From Parietaria judaica (taxonomy: Eukaryota > Streptophyta > Magnoliopsida > Rosales > Urticaceae): a DNA stretch of 64,000 nt. Positions 34,287 through 45,835 of this stretch are shown piece after piece; position 1 is the stretch's first letter, and each line of letters begins with the position of its first letter. The position numbers were made by a program, and so were the translations under genes. The stretch is taken from NCBI GenBank assembly GCA_954871525.1, contig OX940864.1, positions 19,090,001 to 19,154,000 of the forward strand. Reading direction: 5' to 3'. Under the pieces are notes generated by a model that was not told where the DNA came from, made no database searches, and saw only the letters and a list, made by a program, of their open reading frames with translations.

Positions 34287-34805
34287 TCAGCTTTTCTCAA
34301 CTTCTCCATTGCTGATCTCTTCATCCTCAACCCTAAGCTTGGATCCGCAACAGCTTTTCCTCTCTAAGAACTCGGAATTCTCCTTCCAAACCTCGCCGTT
34401 ACTGTAAACCTCCTTCTTCCAAATGGGCACCGACGCCTTTAACTCGTCGATCACAAATCGGCAAGCTTCCATCGCGTCGCCACGATGGACCGCTGACACG
34501 GCCACCACCACACTGCTCTCTCCCACCGGGACACTCCCCAGCCGGTGGCCCACCGCCACGTGGCGCAGCCTCCACCTCGACCTGGTGGAGGAGCATATGG
34601 ACCTCAGGCACTTGAGCGCCATCGGCTTGTACGCCTCGTACCTCAGCTCGATTACCTCTTTGCCCTCGAACGTGTCCCGGGTCGTGCCGGAAAACGTCGC
34701 TATTGCGCCGGCTTCCGGTGCGCTCACGAAGGTTATGTACTTGGCAATGTCCATTTGGTTTCGGTCCTCTAAGATTTCCACCATGGTTTTCCCATCATCT
34801 GCCAT
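34287..34805 (-). CDS. MOCS2B: Molybdopterin synthase large (catalytic) subunit, MOCS2B/CNX6
   Basis: A single coding exon of 172 residues belongs to the MoaE family. This enzyme, with the small sulphur-carrier subunit, adds two sulphurs to cyclic pyranopterin monophosphate in cytosolic molybdenum-cofactor synthesis. Signature segments are GAIATFSGTTRDTFEGK (33-49), LRYEAYKPMA (54-63), VGHRLGSVPVGESSVVVAVS (85-104), HRGDAMEACRFVIDELKA (107-124) and VPIWKKEVY (126-134). Lys123, Lys130 and Lys131 fall where MoaE has its catalytic lysines. The length is near the plant norm (Arabidopsis CNX6 has 198 residues). An acceptor TTTAG lies 2 nt before the ATG, which implies an intron in the 5' leader; its upstream exon may be near 35545-35620, ending CTCTG/GTTAGT. 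Confidence 0.95.
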   Translation of the reverse strand: MADDGKTMVEILEDRNQMDIAKYITFVSAPEAGAIATFSGTTRDTFEGKEVIELRYEAYKPMALKCLRSICSSTRSRWRLRHVAVGHRLGSVPVGESSVVVAVSAVHRGDAMEACRFVIDELKASVPIWKKEVYSNGEVWKENSEFLERKSCCGSKLRVEDEEISNGEVEKS

Positions 34806-35298
34806 TCCTAAATGAAAATATTTGAATATTAGCAGCGGAAGTCTCTGAAGTTTTTATTTTTATTTTGGAGATGATTGCAGCAGATTCATATACTTTCAAT
34901 TAAACTCGTACAGTTTGCATTTTTGCTCACATTAACACTTATACTTTCTACGAAATTTCTCATAGAAAATACTTCAATACGAGACACACAAATAAATACA
35001 TAACTAAATATTAACGGAGACATACGAAAAAATACTAATCAAAACCACAAATTTCACTTGTAATATTTCATCGAAGCAATTGAAAACTTGAGTATACACG
35101 CACTATCTTGAAAAGAAAAAAAACCTAGATACTTTACCCCAATTGTCCCGCAATATCTGGATCGAAATTGAAATGAAAATAAATACAGTAAATATGATAA
35201 TCAAAATAAATTCAAACACTGTAATTTAATTTAATTTAATTTAATCAGGGATCCAATTCAATCTTCCACTTGGTTCTGTTTGCTCTAAATTAGAAAAA

Positions 35299-35544
35299 CT
35301 ATTGAGTACCGCCGTCAATTATTCCACATTCCTCAAGGGTGCGGTGATCGTACGGGACCCGCTGCCCGTTCATGAAGAACTCAACGAATCTGGGAGCGGG
35401 ATGAACCATTCCTTTCAAATCCGCTTTGAGAGATCGGCAGTCTCGGCTTCCAAGAAGAAGCTCGCGCCGGAGAGGACATGCTTCGCTACGATGTGCATGA
35501 ATCTTAACTCCAAGTAGTAAATCATCACAATTCACAAACTTCAC
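35299..35544 (-). pseudogene. Ubiquitin-like domain fragment
   Basis: The open frame contains VKIHAHRSE, SLKADLKGM, FFMNGQRVPYDHRTLEE and CGIIDGG in the order of a ubiquitin-like fold (strand, helix, RTL-turn, last strand) and stops at 35299. It has no ATG before the domain and no good first exon was found, so it is either a decayed gene or the last exon of one whose start I cannot see. It lies between MOCS2B and its putative leader exon and could also be intronic sequence of that gene. Which ubiquitin-like family is unclear. Confidence 0.4.
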
Positions 35545-35719
35545 TAACCAGAGTTGACGACGAGCTTCGGGTTGAGGAAAAGAGCCTTCGAAGCTCGCTG
35601 ACTCGGAGGAGGAAGAGAGCTTTCACAAAATCTGGAAGAACGCCGATGAGAGAGAAATTAGGTTTTTAGAAGAGGTCATCAAACTGTTTAACACCTTGTC
35701 GTTTTCTAATTTTTATATT

Positions 35720-35940
35720 GTTTCTTGAAATGGTGATGAATCATGCTTCCACCACTCACTCATTTCTATTGTTGTCGTTTTCTGAGAAGACTCGTTTCTA
35801 ATAATCTTAGTCGTTTTTTTAATACACTATCGTTTCTACACACTGTCGTGTTTTACAAAGACTCATTTAAAAAATATATATATAATTTTCAGGCCTTTTT
35901 TTTTAAAGGACTTACTATCATCGGGCTAAAATGATATTTA
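35720..35940. other. AT-rich intergenic sequence
   Basis: Contains several TTGTCGTTTT words (35700-35850) but no gene. Confidence 0.4.
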
Positions 35941-36532
35941 AAGCGCCAGTAGTCATCGAGAAAAAACATAATTCTCAAGAAAATAATTAACTTCGCACGG
36001 CTTACTAGCAAAGTATAAAGATAGATATGTTGAGTTGCTTGGAATTTAAAATGGAGATTGTTATTTATATGCTAGCAACGTTATTGTTTTTTTTATATTT
36101 GTTCCATGTGGGACTTTCCAAATACAAACAAATGTGTATTTTTCATTCATTTATATTTGCTCCATGTGGGACTTCTTCACAAAGTCAAATAATTAATTAT
36201 GTGTATTATCAAATTATGTGGTATCTTTTGATCTTGTTTTCATTTTCTTATATTTGAGCATGACATGATTTTATTTACATTTGTTTGAGTATGACATGAT
36301 TTTATTTGAGTATTTACATATGTGAGAGTGAGACTATATTTTATTTACATATATAAACTTAGTAAATATATTCTTAAAACTATTTTAGTGTTTTTTCATC
36401 GATAATCCTCGATAAGTGTCGGTAACGATAAGCTACAATTTTAGTAGTTTCGATCGATAATCATCGAAAATTCATCAATAATCCATGAAAATGGCAATCG
36501 ATTTATCGGTAAAAACGAAATTTTGAACCTTA
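35941..36532 (+). repeat. Dispersed repeat, shorter relative of 24890-27205
   Basis: It matches 26085-26560 and the distal part of that element, including CCATGTGGGACTTTCC, GAGCATGACATGATTTTATTT and the terminal CGATTTATCGGTAAAAACG..GAACCTT. It lacks the two nested insertions, so it shows the uninterrupted form. Confidence 0.75.
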
Positions 36533-36640
36533 GTTTAAAGTTTTCTTTTGGTTTCTGTATTGTAGTCTTCTGGTCGTTTAAATCTTATCCTCCTAAGATG
36601 CAATATTAGTAATTAAATAATCATGACCTAATCAGCAAAT

Positions 36641-36714
36641 GGCCTATTAGCTCAGCTGGTTAGAGCGTCGTGCTAATAACGCGAAGGTCACAGGTTCGAG
36701 ACCTTTATGGGCCA
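36641..36714 (+). tRNA. tRNA-Ile(AAU)
   Basis: The 74-nt gene begins GGCCTATTAGCTCAGCTGG and has anticodon AAT at 36675-36677 and no intron. The acceptor stem pairs with one G:U. The T-stem has a C:U mismatch (T at 36705 where G is usual). A CAAA box precedes it and TTTT follows at 36718-36721. Confidence 0.94.
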
Positions 36715-36873
36715 CAATTTTCCATACCTTTTGCACCTCAAAACGCTGTCGTTTTTCGTTTCCGTCGATTTAATTTATTTAATATTAATTTCTCTCAACA
36801 ACGCAACTTCTTCCACAGAGAAACTTCATTCTTCGTCTTCATCGTCTCGATTCGAAGCTCAGAGAAATCGAAA

Positions 36874-38311
36874 ATGGTGATTCCTTTGTTTGTTAGGTCA
36901 ATCTGTATATATGATTTCGTGTATTACTTGGAAATAATTCGATTGTTTTTGCAGGTTTGTTTGATGTGTCTTATACCGATCTTCCTCATCCCCTTCGTCA
37001 ACGCACTTCCTCTTCTCTTCTTCTACCTCAAGGTTTGGGTTCGATCTCGTTGTTTAGCTTGTGGATGATAGAGACCTAGGGTTCGTAGAATTGGGGGTTT
37101 TGTATAATTTTTTTGAGGTTTCTCTGTTTTGATTTAGGGCAAAATCTACGGGCTTCTTGGCTGGGAATTCAGGAAGCCGGAGATAGCCCCTCCGGTGTGT
37201 CCGTTCAATCCCTCGGCTCGAAAAGACGCTGCCAAAGTAAGTATCTTTCGGTTCCTACCATTGTTGTAGATCAAGCTCTGAGAGTTTGATTAGGGCTTGA
37301 GATCAGTGCCGTGATTGGTTGAGTAGGAAAAATTAAAACGATTTATAAACGAGGCGGTTCCGGTGTAAACTTTAGGATTATGAAGTTGAATGCTGGGTTT
37401 TGAAAGTCTACTTAAGAATTCGTAAAGACGATTAGGGTTTCAAAACGAATTCAAGGCTTTGAATTCATTTTGTGTCGAAGATAAAGAAACTACTGAGTCC
37501 TCGTAGATCAAAGGTTTCAAAGTGTACGGAAGTGTTATTAGGATTGAGGGTTACAAAGTTAATTGCTTGGTTTTGAATGATTTCCTTGAAATTCGTAACA
37601 TATTTAGGGATTGTTTTTGTTGAGCATTGAGGGTCTTGAGAATCTTGGTAAAACGAGTGTTTGAAAGGGTCGTTCGGGTGTGAATCGATGCCATTGAACA
37701 CTATTTAGAATTCATTTCGGAGGATCAAATCACATTGGGTAAAGTACTGATTGCTTCTGAGTAGATTCTCGCTAATGCGTAATGAGATTGAATTTGATAA
37801 TTATTTGCTTCTGGGCATTGTTCTAGAAGATTGTCACCTATACGGAATAATATTTTCTAGCCATAAAAAGAAATTGTATTTGTTCGCTGATATCTGTAAT
37901 TTCTTTTTTCCAAATACCATGTTGTTGCACTAGGGTCAAAGTTTTACACCAGAAACCGGTAAATTTTGGTTTTTTTGACAAAACCCTGGCACCGTTTTTC
38001 TCACACCAAAAACCAATTACTGTTTTATTACGTAAAAAATGGTTTTTCAGGTTTTACTTCAAAATGGTTTTTAGACGGGTGTACGTTAGTACCAGGAACT
38101 GAACCGGAAATCATTACCGGTTTCACGCCTACACGACATGCATTTCGATAGTCATACACGTTATTGCTATATTGTTACATTGTTTTATGTCCAAGATTTT
38201 CGTAGTGATGAATGAAATTTCATTTTCAAACAGGCAACAGAAGGAACTGAACCTGTTCATCCCAAATCCACACCGAAGTCCGCGGAAGTGTCGAATAGCA
38301 AAGAGGACTAG
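36874..38311 (+). CDS. Small UPF0729 (C18orf32-like) protein
   Basis: Four exons, 36874-36876, 36955-37032, 37138-37236 and 38234-38311, encode 85 residues. Exon 1 carries only the ATG codon before its GT. The protein has a hydrophobic N-terminus ([20 protein letters not shown], about residues 1-27), then [15 protein letters not shown] and [13 protein letters not shown], and a polar Ser/Lys/Glu tail ending KED. This is the pattern of the UPF0729 family (human C18orf32 is a small lipid-droplet/ER protein); the plant role is unknown. The third intron is about 1 kb. The tRNA-Ile gene lies 160 bp upstream, within the likely promoter. Confidence 0.85.
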
Positions 38312-40227
38312 TTTTCGGAATTGATTCTTCTACGCTTAAGAAACCTTGTACACAGAATTAAATTCTTATGTTTTAACAGTGCTTAATTTGAATAATATAT
38401 GTGACACCTTTAATGTATGTGGAAATTTTCATGCTTTGGTGTTTGATCTGTGGCTTAACAATGTTTTTATAACAGATTCGCATTTTTATTTATTTATCAA
38501 ATCTGTTTTTTGAGCATTCAAAACTACATTTTATGCTGTAGAATATTATTATTTATTATAGAATATCCGTTAATCGACAAAGGTACTTATAATTTAATTG
38601 GCGGTATTGGATTATCGGTATTTTTATATATTATGAATATTATTGTTTCGAAAAACAGACATAAATCACTCATATTATCTAATATCTACAATTTTGTCAT
38701 CAACTTACCTGTAAACAAGTTTCATATCATGTATTTCCAAAGATTAAATCATTGTGGTTAGTGAAATAAAAACATTTACAATATTAAACCATATTGTATG
38801 ACCATTAGAGTTCGAAGATTGTTTTCGAAAATTTCTTAAGTCACTTTCACATGAGATGGAAAACGAAAACCAGACATGTTATTCTTCATATACAAGAAAA
38901 TGACACAAAAGGTACATGGGATTTAAATTTTTGTCAATTTAACCATAAACCTATGTTTTTATGCTATAATAATGTCATTTATGACTTTAAATAAAGTATT
39001 CACTAAGATTGAACACGATTTTGTCTCTTAAAATTAAACATAAACATTATATCATGGCCAACTAGATTAGTTGCTATTAGTATATAAGACTTTGTGACTC
39101 CAAAGAATTGGTCCAACCGTAAGAACGACACTTGATGAAATTGTCATCCTAAGAATATTTTTTACTTGTAAGTCATGGAAATATGTTGCTACATCTAAAG
39201 TTTATTAAATTAATTAATAAAGGTGGATAAAATTTTAATGAGAAGAAAAGTAGTAAAAATGAAAAAAAAAATCTAATTGTGGAGATAATATTGATTTTAT
39301 GTCATATAAAAATTAAAATATTAATAACTTATGATGTTAGGAATTTAGTTTGAAATTAAGAGTTGATGGTGCAATTTCTTAGTGGGAAAGTATTATCTTT
39401 TGTTAGGTGAGTCAATTGTGGCACATGAGTTGTTGCAATTTCTTTAAGTTTCATGACTTACCTTGTTGCTTGGTACTTCAAAAATAAAAATAAAAATCGA
39501 ATATTAGTAAAATTAATTAGTTTGAACCGATTGAAATTAATTAACTATTATTTAAAACAAAAAGTAGAATTTATCTATATTTACATAGATTATGCTTTTT
39601 GAATAACTAATGCATATTCATGAATCTTGATATGAAATTTTTGTCTGTTTAAGGATCTACCCGCTTACATTGTCAACCGAGATTTTATATAATTAAATTT
39701 CCAACCTTTTATTATAACGGATAAATATTTAGTACAACTAACAACCCCAATTAATTTAATGCTAATAATTAATTAGGTTACCTTTCATTCTTGAATTTGT
39801 GTCCCCTTTAACCAATTAGCATTTCATTTGGTGCATATTAAAGTCACGTGCGGACCCCACGTGCCATTTTATAGTCGACAAGGCAACCGCCCATCAACGA
39901 TATATCGTATTATAAAAAAAAAAAACATATTTAAGAAAGAATACTCCAAGGCCCAAGCTTAGATTTGGGGCAGTTGGTTTTTATTTTTATGGTATAAGTA
40001 CCACTTGTTGATTAAATCGTGGAATTAATGAACTTATGAAGGCCTTATTAAAGAGCTCGTTTATATTAAGGTTGGAGTTTCAATGTGAATCGTAAGATTA
40101 GACTCGTTCAGATACGGTCAAAAACTAATTCCCATTTATCCGAGGCAAAACGACATGTCACGTGAGATTAAGAATACGGAATGTAAAAAATTATACATCT
40201 TAAAAAATGTATTTATTTTCCTATTAA
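38312..40227. other. Long AT-rich intergenic region
   Basis: The first 150 bp are probably 3' UTR of the UPF0729 gene. Beyond that I see no gene, RNA or repeat with identifiable ends. A pair of CACGTG words lies at 39846-39865. Confidence 0.45.
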
Positions 40228-40327
40228 TGACATCATAAAGTGACGTCACATTCGATCACCATACTTAGAAAGCAAATTTATCGTGATTGTACTTGCCAAC
40301 TTGTTATTACTATTATAATAATAGTAA

Positions 40328-40796
40328 GGGTTAATGACGGCAAAAATACCCAAAGTTTGGTCAAAGAAACCCTCGTGTACCCAAAGTTTAAAAGTAGTGG
40401 TAAAAATACCCAAAGTCGCATTTGGGGAGTTGACCAGTCCATTCTCATAACGCCGTTAACTTACCCGTTAACTATGGGCATGCGGACAAACGTGGGTTGC
40501 TGACATAACAATTTTTGCCACATGGATGAGCCCAAATTAGCCTCGTTTACGATAAAACAACGAATTAAACCCCTACTAAACACTATTTAATACAACTAAT
40601 TGAATCCCTAATGATTACACTGAGCAAAACAAATTTGTCCATGTGGCCAGAGTTAACCGGTAAGTTAATGGCGTTACGAGAATGGAGTGGTCAACTCCCT
40701 AGATGCGACTTTGGGTATTTTTGCCACTACTTTTAAACTTTGAGTACACGAGGGGTTCTTTGACCAAACTTTGGGTATTTTTGCCGTCATTAACCC
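40328..40796. mobile_element. Mutator-type MITE, 469 bp, 9-bp target duplication
   Basis: The ends are GGGTTAATGACGGCAAAAAT and its complement. It is flanked by exact TAATAGTAA on both sides (40319-40327 and 40797-40805). The 9-bp duplication and long terminal inverted repeats fit the Mutator superfamily. An inverted-orientation sibling of identical length lies at 54299-54767. It has no coding capacity. Confidence 0.92.
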
Positions 40797-41183
40797 TAAT
40801 AGTAATAACAAGTTGGTCAAGTACAATCATGATAAATTTATGTTCTTAATCAAAATTTATAATAGTATTATATATATTTAGTTTATTTATTTCTATTAAG
40901 TTAAACAACAACATAACTTATAAAAAATTTATATATATTTTGATTAAGAACACAAAAACAAGAATAAAAACACTCTTGTTTTGGTCGTATTTGTAACTTA
41001 ACTTGGTATGAAGGACAAATTTTATGGAGCAATATATAATTTACAATGTTTAAATTTCAAACTAGTGATTTGCTAAATATATTATTATTTTCTTCTTGTC
41101 ATTGATCAAACTATTAAATATAGTTATGTTATATATCATATGGAACTGGAAGGACCACGAGAGACTTTTGTAATTATTCTGAA

Positions 41184-41218
<35 letters not shown>

Positions 41219-41396
41219 TTGGGGATTAGGATACAACACGAGTCAATAAATGATTTAAAAAAGAAAAGTACGTGAATTGATATTCATGCTAAAAGAAATG
41301 GTTTAAAGCTACGTGGGATTAGGGTTACCATTGGTTTTGTTACTCGTGTATTAGAATTAGACATCACACACATACGTATACTAATATATATATATA

Positions 41397-41885
41397 GGGA
41401 TAATTACGGCAAATATACCCAACTTGTGGTCAAACTTCCTCCTGTGTACCCAACCTTTAAAATTGGCGGCAAAAGTACTCAACCAGCGTTGACTGTGACT
41501 TTGGCTAAAAAACGTTAACTTTTGCCGTTAGCATAGTACACGTGTACATGCCACATAAGCCACCCGAAATTTATTACTATCATTTTTAATTGAATTAATG
41601 GTTAAACTAACTGAATTAATCTATCTATCAGATTAATCAACAAATTAATCAGCAAATAATCTACCAAAACACACACATGAACTAATCAAAATTCATACAT
41701 ATTGAACAGCATTGAAAAAATATGTCATTGCAACGGACACGTGTACTATGCTAACGGCAAAAGTTAACGTTTTTTAGCCAAAGTCACAGTCAACGCTGGT
41801 TGGGTACTTTTGCCGCCAATTTTAAAGGTTGGGTACACGGGAGGAAGTTTAACCAAAGGTTGGGTATATTTGCCGTAATTATCCC
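41397..41885. mobile_element. Mutator-type MITE, 489 bp, second subfamily
   Basis: The ends are GGGATAATTACGGCAAATAT and its complement. It is inserted in a TA repeat, so the target duplication cannot be resolved. Its core is nearly identical, in inverted orientation, to 49165-49653, which has the same length. Confidence 0.9.
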
Positions 41886-41913
41886 TATATATATATATAT
41901 ATATATATATATG

Positions 41914-42387
41914 GATAATTAGCGTCAATACTCCCTAAACTTCGTGTATTTGACACTCTAAATTTTGAAAATAGCATCAACACCTTCTCAACTTTGAATT
42001 CTTTAGCATTTGTGCTTTCTTAACTTTGAGAATAGTATGATTACATTTTTACGTAGATTTTAACTATAATTTTTTTAATTTTGTTAATAATGATCATGAT
42101 ATTTTTTTAAATATTGACCATAACATTAAACAAAAAAATATACTTAACTGTTATAATTTTTTTGGTAACTCTAGAAGAATTTTTTTTACCAACCCTTACA
42201 AATTAAATTCAATAAAATCGTATTTTAATAGTTTATTAATTCATAAATATACCTAAAATCTAAATCATAAAAGTGTAATTTGCACCATTTTTAAAGTTAA
42301 AAAAAGTATGGATGCCAAAGAATTCAAAGCTGAGAGAGTTTAACAGTTATTTTCAATATGTTATTGAGTATATTGACGCCAATTACC
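41914..42387. mobile_element. Third MITE with GGATAATTAGCGTCAATA ends
   Basis: The left GGATAATTAGCGTCAATACTC and the complement of the right GAGTATATTGACGCCAATTACC match. The element is AT-rich and non-coding. The target duplication is unclear because the left flank is a TA repeat. Confidence 0.7.
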
Positions 42388-43679
42388 ATAATTTAATTAC
42401 ATGGTATTGGTATGCAATTTGAACTGCCACAGTATATAAAAAAAAAAAACCCTAAGACGAGAAAATAAAATTTTATTAATAATGATTTTTTTTTCTTTCA
42501 ATCGCAGCTTATATCTAAAGTACATAACTGCTCAATATCTTTTCGTACACTCCACTAGGTAGATGTAATTAATTAGCGCTTTCGTATGGACTTAATATGT
42601 ATCTTAATTTCCAAGAACATGATAAAATCTGTATCGATAATATTTTTCCTTGGCCAGCAAAGTGAGGGAAGTATGATGCCATAGAGTGACATCACACTCG
42701 ATCAATACACTAAAGCTTATATGAAAGCAACGTTATGTTTATTAAATTAAAAAAAATCAAATTTTTACTTAATAATACAAAAACAAGAATACACGCTTTT
42801 GTTAATAGTTAAGTATCAACAAGGACAGTTTTATGGGAAAAATATATAATTTATAACATTGTTCAAACTTTTCAAAGTTATTTGTACATAAATTATTTAG
42901 GTTCATGTCGTTGATAAACATATTAAATTAATTATATGGAAGGACCACAAGACACTAGGGAAATTATTCTGGTTATTTACGTTGTGTGTATATAATATAC
43001 GCTTAAATGTGATTAAAAAAGAAAGGTACGTACATTGACATTCATGTTAAAATAAATGGTGTCAAGCTACGAGGGATTAGGGATCGTTGGTTTTGCTAAT
43101 CATATACACGATATAAAATAATATGTGTGTGTGTGAGACAAATGAGATGTATATTTATATATATATATGTATACACACATATATATAAATTTATTTACGT
43201 TTTTGAGGTGTCTTATATAATTTCCTTTTTATCACGTCTTTCCTTTACTTATTACAAGTTTATATATCACGATTATATATGATTATATACTATATATATA
43301 TATATAGTATATAATCATTTAGAGTAAAGAAAGTTGAAAATATATAATGTTATTACTTCCTTATTGACAATAGCGAGGAGGTGTCAAGTGATATTTCATG
43401 GAAAGTTTATTATAGTAAAATAATTATTTGCTATGTTTTGATTTCTCATATATAGTCTTTTCTAAATCAATAATGATTATTATTTACTATGATTTTTCGG
43501 CTTATTGATTGTCTATTGCTAGATTTATCGTCATAAAAAGAGTATAATTAATTAAATATATCACAAGATTCATTCGCTTTATGAAACTGTGCACCCCATA
43601 TATTTAAATCAAACTTAATTTGGAATCAGTTAGTCATTAACTAAGTTGATTGATATTTCTAATATAATACCACTTTTGT

Positions 43680-43682
<3 letters not shown>

Positions 43683-43721
<39 letters not shown>
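43683..43721. repeat. (TA)n microsatellite
   Basis: About 19 uninterrupted TA units. The region around it (43150-44200) is AT-rich and shows no gene. Confidence 0.95.
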
Positions 43722-43723
<2 letters not shown>

Positions 43724-44200
43724 TCCACATACATAATCTCACAAATTGGTTAGTGCAAAACAGATGGTCACATACATTATCCAAGTTAGTGGGAAGATTC
43801 TTATTTACACGCATATACTTTGCAAGATTCAAGTGTATCTCACCCATTCATCACTTTGATTTTATTATCAAATAATTGCATGGTCCCTATCAACTTTATG
43901 TCATCGTGGCCTTGTTTAGCGAATATATATGTGTATGTATAATGTATGTGTATCATGCGTATTGTTATCTCTTTATTCAAGAATCAACGTCCATAAATAT
44001 AAATTGAAACAAAACTGCATATCAATGACAAACAGTATACGAGCCATCAAATTCGAACGACATAATGAATTGCATATTCAACATAATAATACCAAAATAT
44101 TACTACGTAAAAATATAACAAAATATATACATTTTTACATGCAATTTCTTAATTAAGATGTGGTTGAGCGTAAAGTATATATCAAAGTAAATACGAAACT

Positions 44201-45291
44201 TGTTAATGCGAAAAATGGATCAAACTCTGCCCGGGCCCATCGCCGTTTGTTGATTTTCCTAGGCTAGATGCTTGACTCACTGTTCTTGAAGGATCTGGCG
44301 GATCGGACCCTCCGCTTACCGTCGGCCCAGAACAGGATCCTCCGACCCGTTACCACAAAGTCTTAAGACTCCGGATATGGGTCGGCGACCGCTGAGAACC
44401 AGAACCTCCGTAGGGCAGGTCGACGATCGGACCCTGATCGGACCCTCCGCTTACCGTCGAACCGGAACCGGGTCCTCCAACCCGTTACCGCAAAGTACTA
44501 GGACTTGGGATATAGGTCGGTGACCGCAGAGAACCGGAACCTCCGTAGGGCAGGTCGACGACCGGGCTCGGAGCAGTCGATGACTGGGAGAGATGGGGGT
44601 GATGGTATATGATGCCGCACCTCGTCACGTATAGTGATGTTGCCTCATACCCACGTGTAGTCAAGTGGGATCAGGTCATCACGTAGTTCAATGTGGGCGA
44701 TTAGGGGGTGCGTACCTGGGCTTACTGGGCGAGCCGGGGGTCGATGGCGGAGACGAGAGTCGGACGGCGCTCGGACCTTCCTCTGGGGAGTCGGCGATTC
44801 CTCCGGTGAGCCGGGGATTCCTCCGGCGCTTCCGCTCTAGCTAGCTCCTCCACTCCGACCTTAGTCGGGTATTCCTACCGGAATATATATATATATATAT
44901 AGAATAGAGAATAGAGAAAACAATGTTTATCGCTATATAGAGCGTTTGAATCGGAGTTACCGTTTGAATGAAATCAAGCTCCTATTTATAGGAGGGGCCA
45001 GGGGCCTCGGGATAAATAATAATAACCCTTTTAGTCCTTCTGCACCCTGACAGGGCGCGCGGGGCGCGTTCGCGCCTTGACAAGGTGTGTCAGGGCGCGT
45101 CGAAGTTGTTTAGGGCGCGTTAGGGCAATCCGGGATCCCGCCACGGCGCACGGACGGTGCGTTTCATTGTTCAACCTTTGTTTTAATAATGAAAATTGTT
45201 TTCCTGCTTTTTGGGCTTTTCGTTTTTTAGATATGGGCCTCCGTGGGGTGTTTTTGGGACGAAATTAATTTGGGAGAAATCACCCATGACA
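44201..45291 (-). repeat. 3' LTR of the gypsy element
   Basis: A 1091-bp GC-rich LTR delimited by TG..CA. It contains a 135-bp tandem duplication (starting at 44301 and 44436, unit GATCGGACCCTCCGCTTACC...) and several GGCGCG repeats near 45050-45115. Confidence 0.75.
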
Positions 45292-45835
45292 TTAACCCCC
45301 TAGTTTTTTGGATGGCTTTGTCTTGCAAAAAAACTATTTCTGCCTTCTTGCGGGATTTTTCAAATTGTGCTTTTAAAAGATATATGGGGGCGTCTCCCGT
45401 GGTAATACTCCGCGCATGCTTACAGGGGCGTTCCGCGAGATAACCTTACCGTTTTTACATATACGGTCGTGAAGGATTTCCCCGGAGATCACCTGCCGTT
45501 TTTACGGGGGCGTTAGAGATAACCTGTTGGAATCGTTTTGCGTCTTCGGGTTCGGTATCTTTTGGAATAGCCTATTGTTTTGCGTTTACGGGTGCTGATT
45601 CGGGAGATAACCTGCCATATTTTCTCTGAAAAGGAGTGAGCGTGAGAGCTCTTTTATTTATAATACTTCGAGGAGTTACGACACTTAAAAGCAAAAATTG
45701 GTGCTAAAGGAGTAATCTATGGGGAAGAGACAATGTACCATTCAAAGGGACTTCTTGAAGAAAAAAAAAACTAGTAAAAAAGGTACGAGTTTACTTGGAG
45801 ATTTGGTGGTGGCGGTTCCCGGCGGCCCTAGGGTA

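Larger units (their letters stand above)
40228..43150. repeat. Diverged non-coding duplication
   Basis: Sequence at about 40228-40290 and 40960-41380 reappears in the same order at about 42665-42730 and 42775-43120. Examples are ATAAAGTGACGTCACATTCGATCA against ATAGAGTGACATCACACTCGATCA, and the GATTAGGGTTACCATTGGTTTTG region. MITEs at 40328 and 41397 were inserted after, or into only, the left copy. No coding frame is shared. Confidence 0.6.
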
